Assembly (NCBI GenBank): GCA_007118525.1
Contig: SKRK01000178.1
Span: forward strand, 1 to 18,685
Direction: 5' to 3'
Length of the DNA stretch: 18,685 bases
DNA from: Balneolaceae bacterium
Lineage (GTDB): Bacteria > Bacteroidota > Rhodothermia > Balneolales > Balneolaceae
Part shown: positions 1-6,771 of the stretch, in pieces
Numbering within the stretch: the stretch's first letter is position 1
How the letters are laid out: the number at the start of each line of letters is the position of its first letter
Position numbers and translations under genes: made by a program
The notes under the pieces: generated by a model
Told to the model about the DNA's origin: nothing
Seen by the model: the letters and a program-made list of their open reading frames with translations, nothing else
Database searches by the model: none

Positions 1-116
1 ACTTTTTCCGCATGTCGCACCAAAATAAAGGTTGTTATTTCACCCGGTGCATTTTGTGCGAAAGCAGTTGTGACGGTAATACTCAATAAAAGAATAAAGC
101 TAAACAGAGCTTTCAT
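1..116 (-). CDS. Secreted histidine phosphatase family protein (5' end only)
   Basis: This is the first 38 codons of a minus-strand gene that runs off the left edge. Reading down from the ATG at 116-114, the protein starts with a Sec signal peptide (residues 1-20, MKALF followed by a hydrophobic core and the cleavage-type end TTAFA|Q), then reaches TFILVRHAEK. LVRHAEK is the phosphohistidine motif of the histidine phosphatase (phosphoglycerate mutase/SixA) superfamily; the RHA(E) form is common in small SixA-like enzymes. The signal peptide predicts a periplasmic or secreted enzyme. The rest of the catalytic domain, including the second histidine, lies outside the window, so substrate cannot be judged. 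The gene is divergent from the glycerophosphodiesterase gene with an 85-base gap. The family call rests on one short motif in the correct place, just after the signal peptide. Confidence 0.8.
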   Translation of the reverse strand, partial: MKALFSFILLLSITVTTAFAQNAPGEITTFILVRHAEK

Positions 117-201
117 AGTCAGATATTTAATGCTTGAAAAAAAGAACATTCACAATATATTGAAACTAACTTAACAGAACTTTCCTATACTTTCATAAAA
201 A

Positions 202-1107
202 ATGAGTCTCATGCGAGTAAGCTTAATCCTTCTTTTAACCATTTTAATCATGGCCTGTACTAACGAAGAAGTTATAAGAGATTTTGATCTGCAAGGACAT
301 CGCGGGGCACGCGGGCTGCTGCCCGAGAATACCATTCCCAGCTTTATCAAAGCGATAGATTACGGGGTAGATACCATAGAGTTTGATCTGGTAATGACCA
401 AAGACAGGCAGATTCTGATCTCCCACGAACCCTGGTTTGATCACAAGATCAGCACTAAACCCGACGGCACGCCGGTTACGGAAGAAGAACAGCGTGATTT
501 CAATATTTTTGAGATGACCTATGAGGAGACACAACAGTTTGATGTGGGTGTTCGCGGCAATCCCAACTTCCCCAATCAGCAGCCCATGGAAGCAACCAAA
601 CCCTTAATGAGTGATGCCATTCGGGCTATTGAGGAGTATAGTGCAGAAAAAGGATTGCCACCAGTTGCCTATAACATTGAGACCAAAAGCGTACCGGATG
701 AATACGGTGAATTCTACCCATATCCTGAAGAGTTTGCACAGTTGCTATATGAAGAGCTGAACAAACTACACGAAGATTTCGACCTTTTTGGCAGAATCAT
801 CATTCAATCTTTTGACCCTGCTACACTAATTGAGTTCAGAAAACTGGACGACCAAATTGACCAGGCTATGCTGGTATACGATGAGAGGCAAATGCAGGAG
901 TATATTGATGAGCTTGGATACACACCGGAAATCTGGAGTCCTCATTACCCGCTGGTAACTCCGGAAATGGTTAAAGAGGCAGATGAAAGGGGTATGAAGG
1001 TCATTCCCTGGACCATAAACACCGTGATGGAAATGCAGCGTCAGCTCGATATGGGAGTACACGGAATTATCACCGACTATCCGGATAGTGCTGCGGTTCT
1101 GAGGTGA
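202..1107 (+). CDS. glpQ: Glycerophosphodiester phosphodiesterase lipoprotein
   Basis: Hydrolyses glycerophosphodiesters from phospholipid head groups to glycerol-3-phosphate and an alcohol. The N-terminus is a lipoprotein signal: hydrophobic residues 5-18 then the lipobox I-M-A-C with Cys19, so it is probably anchored to a membrane facing the periplasm. The catalytic GDPD core follows: QGHRGARGLLPENT (His33, Arg34, Glu42), EFDLVMTKD (Glu60, Asp62), ISHEP (His75 as second catalytic histidine), NIETK (Glu160, Lys162), QSFD (202-205), PWTIN (269-273) and the terminal GIITDYP. All hallmark residues of the family are present and the length (301) is normal for a periplasmic GlpQ. Two starts are possible: ATG at 202 or ATG at 211, which gives MRVSLIL and a more typical lipoprotein start. 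No clear Shine-Dalgarno sequence precedes either one. It is convergent with hemD, with only about 20 bases between the stops. Confidence 0.93.
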   Translation: MSLMRVSLILLLTILIMACTNEEVIRDFDLQGHRGARGLLPENTIPSFIKAIDYGVDTIEFDLVMTKDRQILISHEPWFDHKISTKPDGTPVTEEEQRDFNIFEMTYEETQQFDVGVRGNPNFPNQQPMEATKPLMSDAIRAIEEYSAEKGLPPVAYNIETKSVPDEYGEFYPYPEEFAQLLYEELNKLHEDFDLFGRIIIQSFDPATLIEFRKLDDQIDQAMLVYDERQMQEYIDELGYTPEIWSPHYPLVTPEMVKEADERGMKVIPWTINTVMEMQRQLDMGVHGIITDYPDSAAVLR

Positions 1108-1127
1108 TTCGGTTTCAGGTACACTAA

Positions 1128-1874
1128 TTATTCAGAAATCCCTGAGATCTCATCTAAAACATCTGCAATGGAGTGCCATGAACCATCGGCTTCGATAACC
1201 GGTAGGTGCCCATCTTCCCTGAGTTTTTCGGTTACGCCGGGACTTCCGGATATTAGCTTGTAGTGATTAAAGTTCAGTTCCGGAAATGCCGTTTTTATCC
1301 TGGTGATTGAAGAACGGTTATGAAACAGGATTGCTTTCAGGCTTGCCCGTGATACTCTTTCACGGTACTCACTCAACAGAACTTCAGAAATAGTGATCTC
1401 CCTGCAAACTGTAAATTCTGAAACCGGCATTTCAAGCTCTTTTAAAAGTCCCGGCATCTCTTCTGTTTTGCTTTCTGTAGTTGGATAGAGGGTACTGCCC
1501 TGTTTGGAGATTCGAAGCATAAACTCTAAAACATCAATTGGCTTTCCACTCTCCCTGAAAAGTACGGCCGGGATTTTTTTCCTTTCCAGAAATTCGGAGG
1601 TTGGCTTATCAACTGCCAGATTGATCCGGTTCTGTACATTCACAAGCAGATCATTCTGTTGCATCCATTCAACGAAGTAGCGTGCATTTCTGAGGCTGCC
1701 GTGAATAATAAAGGTAAAGTCTTCCAGGGTGTTTTTAACAATTTGGCTCTCTTCGGGGTTTTGATGGGCTGTGAAGTGCTGCAGAGGCAACTGCAGGAGC
1801 TTACGCATGTCTGTTACAGCCGGGAGCGTAGCGGCACTATCGGGGTGTGCAGTGAATAAAATGGTTTGAGTCAT
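1128..1874 (-). CDS. hemD: Uroporphyrinogen-III synthase (HemD), divergent
   Basis: Uroporphyrinogen-III synthase cyclises hydroxymethylbilane to uroporphyrinogen III, the precursor of heme and sirohaem. The family has low sequence identity, and recognition here depends on the pattern of two alternating Rossmann-like halves: an N-terminal LPLQHFTAH segment (residues about 29-37), FTFIIHGSLRNARYFVEWM (about 53-71, equivalent to the family 'FTSxNAV' stretch), INLAVDKPTSEFLERKKIPAVL (83-104, equivalent to 'AVGxxTAxxL'), and a second half with KAILFHNRSSITRI (about 179-192) and YKLISGSPGVTEKLREDG (about 205-222), like 'AIGPxTAxxLxxxG'. The length, 248, matches the family. It lies 18 bases downstream of the Omp85-like gene on the same strand and may be cotranscribed. 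No good RBS is visible. The family call is fairly secure; enzyme activity is inferred. Confidence 0.8.
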   Translation of the reverse strand: MTQTILFTAHPDSAATLPAVTDMRKLLQLPLQHFTAHQNPEESQIVKNTLEDFTFIIHGSLRNARYFVEWMQQNDLLVNVQNRINLAVDKPTSEFLERKKIPAVLFRESGKPIDVLEFMLRISKQGSTLYPTTESKTEEMPGLLKELEMPVSEFTVCREITISEVLLSEYRERVSRASLKAILFHNRSSITRIKTAFPELNFNHYKLISGSPGVTEKLREDGHLPVIEADGSWHSIADVLDEISGISE

Positions 1875-1892
1875 GAAAGAAAAGGTTCAAGC

Positions 1893-3053
1893 TTAAAAAG
1901 AGTAGCCGATTCCGGCGTAAATACGGTTAGCTTCATCCGAAAAGCCGAGATCCACACGTAGAATAAAATCGGGATTGAGCAGCGATATTGCAGTGCCAAA
2001 ACCATAAGATTGTTTCCAATCCCCAAAAAATTGGTTGGAGTCGTTTTCTGAAAATACTCTTCCGGTATCCCAAAATAGTTGTCCTCCAAATCTGATCTCA
2101 TCCTCAAAAAATGAGAAGAGCCACATCCTGGCCTCTACTATATTGAGGATAGAGCTGTCACCCCGGAATCGGTTCAGGTGATATCCTCTCAACCCTTGTT
2201 CATTCCCAAGTGTAGATAAAGCCCAAAATGGTGCTTCACCTACTATATGTTCAGCCCGTGCTTTGTGTGCAATAATCACGTTTGGAAGAATTTCAATGTA
2301 GTGGCGAAGTTCCAGCCATACATCAGAAAAATTACTATCGCTGCCTAAAATGGAGTGGCTAACACCAATTCCCGCTTCATAGCGAAATCCCTCGGTTGGA
2401 TTAAACTCACTGTCTCTGTCGTCGGCAATAAACCCAAGTCCCAATTTATTTACCCATCCATTTGAATGGATACCGGAAAGTGTCTCCTCAAACAGTGAAT
2501 TTTCATCTGTTTGTGAGGCGTCAAGATATGACACCTTCAAATCGGAAAACAGATCCAGATTTCCATCTATTCCAAATTCAGTGAGCGTTTTTCGTCCGCG
2601 ATACTTTAAATTAATCTGTCTCTGTTCATAAAAGAAAAAATCTTCATTATAGAGATCATCCGAAAAGATTTGATTGTTACCGACTCCAAAATAGTGGCTG
2701 ACTTTTGACCTAAAAAGCAGAAATGAAATTGTACTTCGAATATCGGTTTGGAAAGTCTGTGTTCGGTCGAGTGTAACTCCGGCTGCCAGATCTCCTTTTA
2801 ATGATCCTGAAATATCAATTTTTCCATTACTCAGAAAGGGTTGGCGGGAATTCTCTCCGTAATTAATTCTCTGTAACAATATGCCACCAAAAAGGCTGGT
2901 ATCAGATGTATATCCCAAGATGGGTAAAACTGTAAATTGTGTCTTTGATTCTTCAGGGCTTATAACAGGAGGAATGACCTGTGCAGATACATATGTGAAC
3001 TGCAATAAACAGATAAAAATGGCAGAAAGCAGACGATAAAAGTTTTTTCGCAT
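1893..3053 (-). CDS. Omp85/D15-type outer-membrane barrel protein without POTRA domains
   Basis: A signal peptide (residues 1-24, cleavage VSA|Q) leads into a protein made almost wholly of alternating beta-strands. The segment DDRDSEFNPTEGFRYEAGIGVSHS (about 211-234) is the typical entry to the bacterial surface antigen (D15) barrel, and QGLRGYHLNRFRGDS (about 286-300) carries the RGY/RGF motif that in BamA/TamA/FhaC sits on loop L6 inside the barrel. The C-terminus YAGIGYSF ends in an aromatic residue, as expected for insertion by the Bam machinery. At 386 residues it has no room for POTRA repeats, so it is a barrel-only member, unlike BamA. Members of this kind are common in Bacteroidota; their function is not established and I do not assign one. 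It is followed after 18 bases by hemD on the same strand. Confidence 0.82.
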   Translation of the reverse strand: MRKNFYRLLSAIFICLLQFTYVSAQVIPPVISPEESKTQFTVLPILGYTSDTSLFGGILLQRINYGENSRQPFLSNGKIDISGSLKGDLAAGVTLDRTQTFQTDIRSTISFLLFRSKVSHYFGVGNNQIFSDDLYNEDFFFYEQRQINLKYRGRKTLTEFGIDGNLDLFSDLKVSYLDASQTDENSLFEETLSGIHSNGWVNKLGLGFIADDRDSEFNPTEGFRYEAGIGVSHSILGSDSNFSDVWLELRHYIEILPNVIIAHKARAEHIVGEAPFWALSTLGNEQGLRGYHLNRFRGDSSILNIVEARMWLFSFFEDEIRFGGQLFWDTGRVFSENDSNQFFGDWKQSYGFGTAISLLNPDFILRVDLGFSDEANRIYAGIGYSF

Positions 3054-3180
3054 TCTTTAATATAATGAACTCGGTAAACGGATTTCCAGTATAGATTTAA
3101 TAGTTTCACTTTTTCTATAATCAAAACCGTATGCCTTTCGAATTGTTTCATCGATTTTGAGCTGAAATATAAATATCACC

Positions 3181-3215
3181 AAAAAAAAAGGTCCTGCTTT
3201 TTAGAGCAGAACCTT
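3181..3215 (-). terminator. Intrinsic terminator of the rhodopsin gene
   Basis: On the minus strand, AAGGTTCTGCT (3215-3205) pairs with AGCAGGACCTT (3198-3188), an 11-base stem with one G-T wobble around a short A/T loop. It runs directly into a tract of nine T (3189-3181 read on the minus strand). It starts 24 bases after the rhodopsin stop codon. This is the clearest intrinsic terminator in the window and indicates that the rhodopsin message ends here and does not continue into the Omp85-like gene. Confidence 0.92.
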
Positions 3216-3238
3216 CTTCATTGACCAAAAATATGAGA

Positions 3239-4099
3239 TTAGAGAGCGTTCTCCATATTCTCATAGTCATAACCTTCTGCCTTACTCATCTCCTGAGCAG
3301 CAAGGGTAAGAAGTATTCCATAAATCACTTTAGAACTCACATCAGCTACGGTATAAGTGATGTGGCGCCCTACAACCAGTGCCTCACTGAAGGCAGGCTC
3401 GAGGGTGAAGGTGAGGTACGGCATTAAGTATGCACCGGGATATAGCATCCATGAGAACAGGAACAGTGTCCAGATTGCTCCAATATATTTCTGAGCTTTT
3501 GGTGGCGCTCCTTCTTTACCTTCTGTTATTACTTTCTTCATCAAATAGAGAATGTGAACAAAGAATATTGTAGAAATAAAGCCCCAAACAAAGAATAATG
3601 TCGGGTTGGTTACTTCATAAAACTGACCGACATAACCGGTAAGAATCATTGCAGTACCAGAAAACCAAAAACCATTTCTGATTGAGCTGAAGTCGCTTTT
3701 AGTCAATGTTACCACAAACAGAATCTGAAAGAGTAGCATTGGCACATCGATAAGCCAGTTAAGATATCGATAACCGTTATTAAAAAGGTCATTGCCGCTG
3801 CCTAGCACATAGCGTGCTGAATCAGCGTCGTATACCATAGCTCCGGTCCAGTTTTGCTGTTGCACAAGTAACAACAAAAATGCCGATATCATAACGACCA
3901 CAGAGAGCACGGATGAGATCCTGTATTTGGGTGCGACGGTTTTTATTGTTAATACGAAGTAGAGCAACCCCGCCAGCATAATGGCATATCCGAGCGTAAG
4001 TACGTGAGCTGACATTTGATATGCCATCTCCGTAAAGCCGGACTCCATTCCTACGTAGTTTTCAAAAGTTGCATTGCCTAAAGAATCAATTAGATCCAT
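3239..4099 (-). CDS. NDQ-type light-driven sodium-pumping rhodopsin (KR2-like)
   Basis: A seven-helix microbial rhodopsin that uses retinal to export Na+ (or H+ when Na+ is scarce) across the inner membrane. Helix C carries RYLNWLIDVPMLLFQ: Arg111, Asn114, Asp118 and Gln125, i.e. the NDQ triad that defines the sodium pumps. Helix G carries ADVSSKVIYG with counterion-side Asp253 and the retinal Schiff-base Lys257. His32, Asp104 and the N-terminal NATFENYVG helix also match KR2, with a constant +2 numbering offset (KR2 recalled from memory). Leu122, at the spectral-tuning position of helix C, predicts green absorption. The length, 286, is usual. At the KR2 positions Asn61 and Gly263, which shape ion selectivity, this protein has Ser63 and Thr265. 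No retinal-synthesis gene (blh, crtY) is in the window. It is transcribed alone, with its own terminator, and is divergent from a barrel gene. Confidence 0.97.
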   Translation of the reverse strand: MDLIDSLGNATFENYVGMESGFTEMAYQMSAHVLTLGYAIMLAGLLYFVLTIKTVAPKYRISSVLSVVVMISAFLLLLVQQQNWTGAMVYDADSARYVLGSGNDLFNNGYRYLNWLIDVPMLLFQILFVVTLTKSDFSSIRNGFWFSGTAMILTGYVGQFYEVTNPTLFFVWGFISTIFFVHILYLMKKVITEGKEGAPPKAQKYIGAIWTLFLFSWMLYPGAYLMPYLTFTLEPAFSEALVVGRHITYTVADVSSKVIYGILLTLAAQEMSKAEGYDYENMENAL

Positions 4100-4121
4100 A
4101 ATGTTTGATAGATTAATTAAG

Positions 4122-4151
4122 GTTTGATCAAACGTTGATTTTATTTCAACG
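4122..4151 (-). promoter_or_regulatory. Paired palindromes upstream of the rhodopsin gene
   Basis: Starting 22 bases upstream of the rhodopsin ATG is the perfect 12-base palindrome GTTTGATCAAAC (4122-4133). Abutting it is CGTTGA-N7-TCAACG (4133-4151). Both have the form TTGA/TCAA. Their place near the start codon suggests an operator or part of the promoter region, but I do not recognise the regulator. No clear -10 box can be assigned on this strand. Confidence 0.4.
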
Positions 4152-4334
4152 ATGTTCTAACACTCCGGCAACACCCAAAGTTCATTTTATACAGATTTTT
4201 ACCTTATATCTTGCAAGTCATTGGCTGGTAATATTTTAAAATTTAGTGTCAGATTATTCTGGTCGTTAACTTGTCTCATATTTACGGATTACACCACTTT
4301 TTTGTTATAAAACGGCGGAATAGTCACCCTGATA

Positions 4335-4365
4335 TTGCATCAAATCTTATGATTTATTATATAAT
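4335..4365 (+). promoter_or_regulatory. Candidate promoter of the small barrel gene
   Basis: TTGCAT (4335-4340) and a perfect TATAAT (4360-4365) are separated by 19 bases, longer than the usual 17 of sigma-70 but like the long spacing reported for Bacteroidota-type primary sigma promoters. The -10 box lies 44 bases upstream of the preferred start codon. The rest of the divergent intergenic region (4100-4396) is A/T-rich and shows nothing else I can name besides the palindromes near the rhodopsin gene. Confidence 0.4.
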
Positions 4366-4398
4366 GTATATGCTTTTCTAATCACAAGTAAAATAAAT

Positions 4399-4404
4399 GG
4401 AGGG
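4399..4404 (+). promoter_or_regulatory. Strong RBS that decides the start of the barrel gene
   Basis: GGAGGG ends four bases before the ATG at 4409. An earlier in-frame ATG at 4397 overlaps this Shine-Dalgarno sequence, so translation from 4409 is preferred. This is one of the few clear Shine-Dalgarno sequences in the window. Confidence 0.75.
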
Positions 4405-4408
4405 TAGT

Positions 4409-4909
4409 ATGCTAACCAGATTAATATCAATAATATCAGCCGTATGTCTTTTCATTTTATTCCCTTCGGATGGATTTTCACAAACCGAACCGGTTGAGAT
4501 CGAAAAAACACTATACGGTGTTGGTTTCCAGGGTACATTTCCTGCTTCAGGGTTGAGTGGAATGATGGATTTGACAGATGAATTTACGGTGCAGGCAATC
4601 GTCGGGTTTTTCGGAAATTTAAACACTTTCGCCGGGCGTGGACTCTACAAATTTCAAAAAGAAGATTTTTGGGATTTATACGGCTATGGTATGGTCGGGG
4701 CATGGAACTATAGTTTCGCTTCACAATCTGAAACCGTTTTGGGGCTTGGCCTTGGTGCAGGGGTGCAATATGACTGGCGGGCTTTCAATGATGAACTGCC
4801 CCCTATTTTCTTCAACCTGGAACTGGGCATAGGGTTTGTGGATTTCAAAGAAGTAAACTACAATTTTTCTACATTCATGATTGGTGCTGGGGTTCACTAT
4901 CGTTTTTAA
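4409..4909 (+). CDS. Small outer-membrane beta-barrel protein, function unknown
   Basis: The 166-residue product begins with a signal peptide (MLTRLISIISAVCLFILF...GFSQ) and continues as short alternating strands rich in Gly and aromatic residues, such as YGYGMVGAWNYSF and VLGLGLGAGVQYDW. It ends in GAGVHYRF, with the C-terminal Phe typical of barrels inserted by Bam. The size suggests an eight-stranded barrel of the general OmpW/OmpX or 'porin family' type. I do not recognise a specific family, and no ligand can be inferred. An in-frame ATG lies 12 bases upstream, but the RBS favours 4409. The gene is divergent from the rhodopsin and convergent with the DUF1456 gene, from which it is separated by a terminator and a dispersed repeat. 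Confidence 0.75.
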   Translation: MLTRLISIISAVCLFILFPSDGFSQTEPVEIEKTLYGVGFQGTFPASGLSGMMDLTDEFTVQAIVGFFGNLNTFAGRGLYKFQKEDFWDLYGYGMVGAWNYSFASQSETVLGLGLGAGVQYDWRAFNDELPPIFFNLELGIGFVDFKEVNYNFSTFMIGAGVHYRF

Positions 4910-4954
4910 ACAAACGTAAACCTGAATTTCGTTATCACGTTCAAAAATGAGCTT

Positions 4955-4990
4955 GGTGAGTTCCGGGCGCAGCGATCTCCGTGAAACGAA
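4955..4990 (+). repeat. 36-base dispersed repeat, copy 1
   Basis: The segment starts GGTGAGTTCC and ends GTGAAACGAA. Its reverse complement recurs at 18366-18401 with 33 of 36 bases identical (differences at position 12 and at adjacent positions 23-24). Flanking bases do not match, so the boundaries are sharp. It lies 46 bases after the barrel gene's stop codon. Confidence 0.85.
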
Positions 4991-5002
4991 TTATTGGTTA
5001 AT

Positions 5003-5036
5003 AGCGGTCGTTTCTTCTTCTAACCGGCCGCTTTTT
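5003..5036 (+). terminator. Intrinsic terminator of the small barrel gene, overlapping DUF1456 coding end
   Basis: AGCGGTCG (5003-5010) pairs with CGGCCGCT (5025-5032), eight pairs with one G-T, and is followed by TTTTT (5032-5036) on the plus strand. The right arm and T-tract lie inside the last codons of the convergent DUF1456 gene, where they encode its EKAAG tail. Confidence 0.7.
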
Positions 5037-5496
5037 CGTCTCCCCTAAGCCTGTTAGTCATTCCCTTTAAAAAATAACGCAGTATTTGATCACCGCATGG
5101 GCGATAGTTCTTATGGTCCTCTTTACGGAAAAGTGCGTTTAATTCCGGGGCATTAATCGAGAATCCGGCGGATTCCAGAATTTTTTGAATCTCATCTTCC
5201 CGAAGTTTGAAAGCTACCCTCAGCTTTTTCAATACAATATTATTGGTAACCGGAATCTGAATAGGTTGCGGCGGGTGTTTATCACTTTTCCCTCTTTTGT
5301 AATAGATCAATCCGTCCAGAAAATGGGCCATCAGTTCATGGCTTGCATCCGGACCTTCTCCATCCTGATCATCAAATATTGCGGCAATCTCTTCACGGGT
5401 TGCCCTGTACCCTGAAAGCTTTAAGATCTCAGCAATCTTTGCATCGTTCACATCCATCATATAGCGAATGCTCTGTATCACATCGTTATTTCTCAT
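5020..5496 (-). CDS. yehS: DUF1456 family protein (YehS-like)
   Basis: The protein consists of two tandem copies of a helical unit: residues 1-67 (MRNNDVIQSIRYMMDVNDAKI..., with LDGLIYYKRG) and about 83-150 (VTNNIVLKKLRVAFKLREDEI..., with LRYFLKGMTNRLRG). Each contains an [N]N-D/I-V-L-[K/Q] start, a D/E-D-x-[I/K]-[Q/A]-x-I-L segment, a short E-[I/L]-x-A-[I/L]-F turn and a closing LxG helix. This is the DUF1456/YehS pattern, and the length (158) agrees with E. coli YehS (about 156). Its biochemical role is unknown. It is probably soluble and cytoplasmic, with no signal or membrane segment. It follows the MtfA-like gene by 34 bases and is likely the last gene of a three-gene unit. Confidence 0.88.
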   Translation of the reverse strand: MRNNDVIQSIRYMMDVNDAKIAEILKLSGYRATREEIAAIFDDQDGEGPDASHELMAHFLDGLIYYKRGKSDKHPPQPIQIPVTNNIVLKKLRVAFKLREDEIQKILESAGFSINAPELNALFRKEDHKNYRPCGDQILRYFLKGMTNRLRGDEKAAG

Positions 5497-5530
5497 TGTT
5501 ACCTGTTTTTTTGTGTAGTCGTTCAGCTTG

Positions 5531-6298
5531 CTATCCCATCCACCTGAGCGGATCCAGCCTATAGAAGTTATTCAGCATTCTGTAAAGGTCGGGGTTTTCG
5601 CGGTGCAATTCATCCGGTTTCTCAAAAAAGGCCTCCGTTGCCACAGAAAAGAGTTCCGCAGGGTTTTGTGCACCATAGAGATCCAGGGCCGATTTACGCC
5701 TTTCATAAGCACGTCTTTGCAATTTACGAAATGAACCGGCCATAATGTGTGTCCATTCATCATCTCTCAATGGCTTACCCTCTTCATCAATACCTGCCGT
5801 TAGTCCGTACCGATCGTCCAGAAGATGAGAAAATTCATGGTAGATCAAATTCTGTCCATCATTGCTTTCATAAAGGTTCTCTTCAATATCCGACCATGAA
5901 AGCACAATATTTCCTGCACCCCAATACTCGCCCTTTCGATGTTCAAAGCCCTCAGTGATAACACCTCCTTCGCCCTCTTCATACACCGGTGCCATGTAGT
6001 CATCAGGATAAACCAGGATGGACTGCAAGCCTGAATAGTAGTCAGCCGTCTCTTCAAGAATCAACACGGATGCATAAGCGGCGATAACGGTTTTTATCTG
6101 ATCGGTGATCGTGAGGCCGCCGCATCCTTCAAATCGCTTTTCATCCAGAAAGATAACCATCCTCTTTTTAAGTGTTTCCCTGTAATGCTGAGGCAATTTC
6201 CTGTAAACCGGCACTTTACTTTCAAGAATTTTCAGACGATTGTCGGGGAATGGTTGACGCAGCAGCCATTTTCGTTTAAAGAATTGGTAAATGGGCAT
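5531..6298 (-). CDS. mtfA: MtfA-like zinc metallopeptidase (M90)
   Basis: Contains the zinc-binding motif HEFSH (residues 154-158) inside NLIYHEFSHLLDDRYG, and a downstream glutamate in FSVATEAFFEKP (Glu222) that would be the third zinc ligand, as in E. coli MtfA (H-E-x-x-H plus Glu). The upstream stretch VLSWSDIEENLYESNDGQNL is also typical of the family. The length, 255, is close to the roughly 265 of E. coli MtfA. E. coli MtfA is a cytoplasmic aminopeptidase that binds the glucose-regulation repressor Mlc; there is no evidence here for an Mlc partner, so only peptidase activity is inferred. It has no signal peptide. It sits between the AhpD-like and DUF1456 genes with 34-base gaps on both sides. 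Confidence 0.9.
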   Translation of the reverse strand: MPIYQFFKRKWLLRQPFPDNRLKILESKVPVYRKLPQHYRETLKKRMVIFLDEKRFEGCGGLTITDQIKTVIAAYASVLILEETADYYSGLQSILVYPDDYMAPVYEEGEGGVITEGFEHRKGEYWGAGNIVLSWSDIEENLYESNDGQNLIYHEFSHLLDDRYGLTAGIDEEGKPLRDDEWTHIMAGSFRKLQRRAYERRKSALDLYGAQNPAELFSVATEAFFEKPDELHRENPDLYRMLNNFYRLDPLRWMG

Positions 6299-6332
6299 GT
6301 TATGGAAAAAGTGTTATGCGCGCTAATGTTCT

Positions 6333-6707
6333 TTACAGCGAACCTTCATTTTCAAGCAGTTCAAGCGTTTCGATAGCGTGGCGCATGTGGGGAATGAAAA
6401 TACTTCCTCCCACTACCAGGGCTATATTCAGCGCGTCTATAATCTCCTCTTTGGTAGAACCCGTTTTAACACATTGTTCCAGATGATAGTCGATGCAGTC
6501 GTTACACCTCAATACAGCTGAGGCAACCAGGCCAAGCAGCTCTTTTGTTTTTGCCGGAAGTGCCCCCTCTTTGTATGTATTGCTGTCCAGATTGAAAAAC
6601 CGTTTGACGCCCAGATGATTCAAATCCAGAATCTTTTCATTCATTATCTGACGCTGATTTCGAAATTGTTCAAGTCGATTTGTTTTTGATGACATATTCT
6701 TATTCAT
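6333..6707 (-). CDS. AhpD-like carboxymuconolactone decarboxylase family protein
   Basis: A 124-residue helical protein with the redox/proton-relay motif C-N-D-C-I-D-Y-H (Cys68, Cys71, His75) in the context KTKELLGLVASAVLRCNDC, the signature of the CMD/AhpD superfamily. In AhpD the two cysteines reduce the AhpC system through dihydrolipoamide; single-domain proteins of this length often act as peroxidase-type antioxidants, and the presence of both cysteines favours that reading over a decarboxylase. No AhpC gene is near. A second in-frame ATG at residue 5 (MSSKTNR) could be the true start. It is the first gene of the minus-strand group with MtfA and DUF1456 and is divergent from the SGNH hydrolase gene. 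Confidence 0.85.
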   Translation of the reverse strand: MNKNMSSKTNRLEQFRNQRQIMNEKILDLNHLGVKRFFNLDSNTYKEGALPAKTKELLGLVASAVLRCNDCIDYHLEQCVKTGSTKEEIIDALNIALVVGGSIFIPHMRHAIETLELLENEGSL

Positions 6708-6771
6708 TGTTGCAGTTAGTACATTAAAGAAAGCCTGTTAAATCTCAACATCAAGATAACACTTTCATCAC

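Noticed and set aside
1893..3053. BamA or TamA
   Set aside because: The protein is barrel-only, with no POTRA domains after the signal peptide.
3221..3427. Plus-strand open frame opposite the 3' end of the rhodopsin
   Set aside because: It is antisense to a secure coding region and has no family features or RBS.
3239..4099. Proton-pumping proteorhodopsin or chloride pump
   Set aside because: Helix C has Asn-Asp-Gln at the three motif positions, not the DTE/DTD of proton pumps or the NTQ of chloride pumps.
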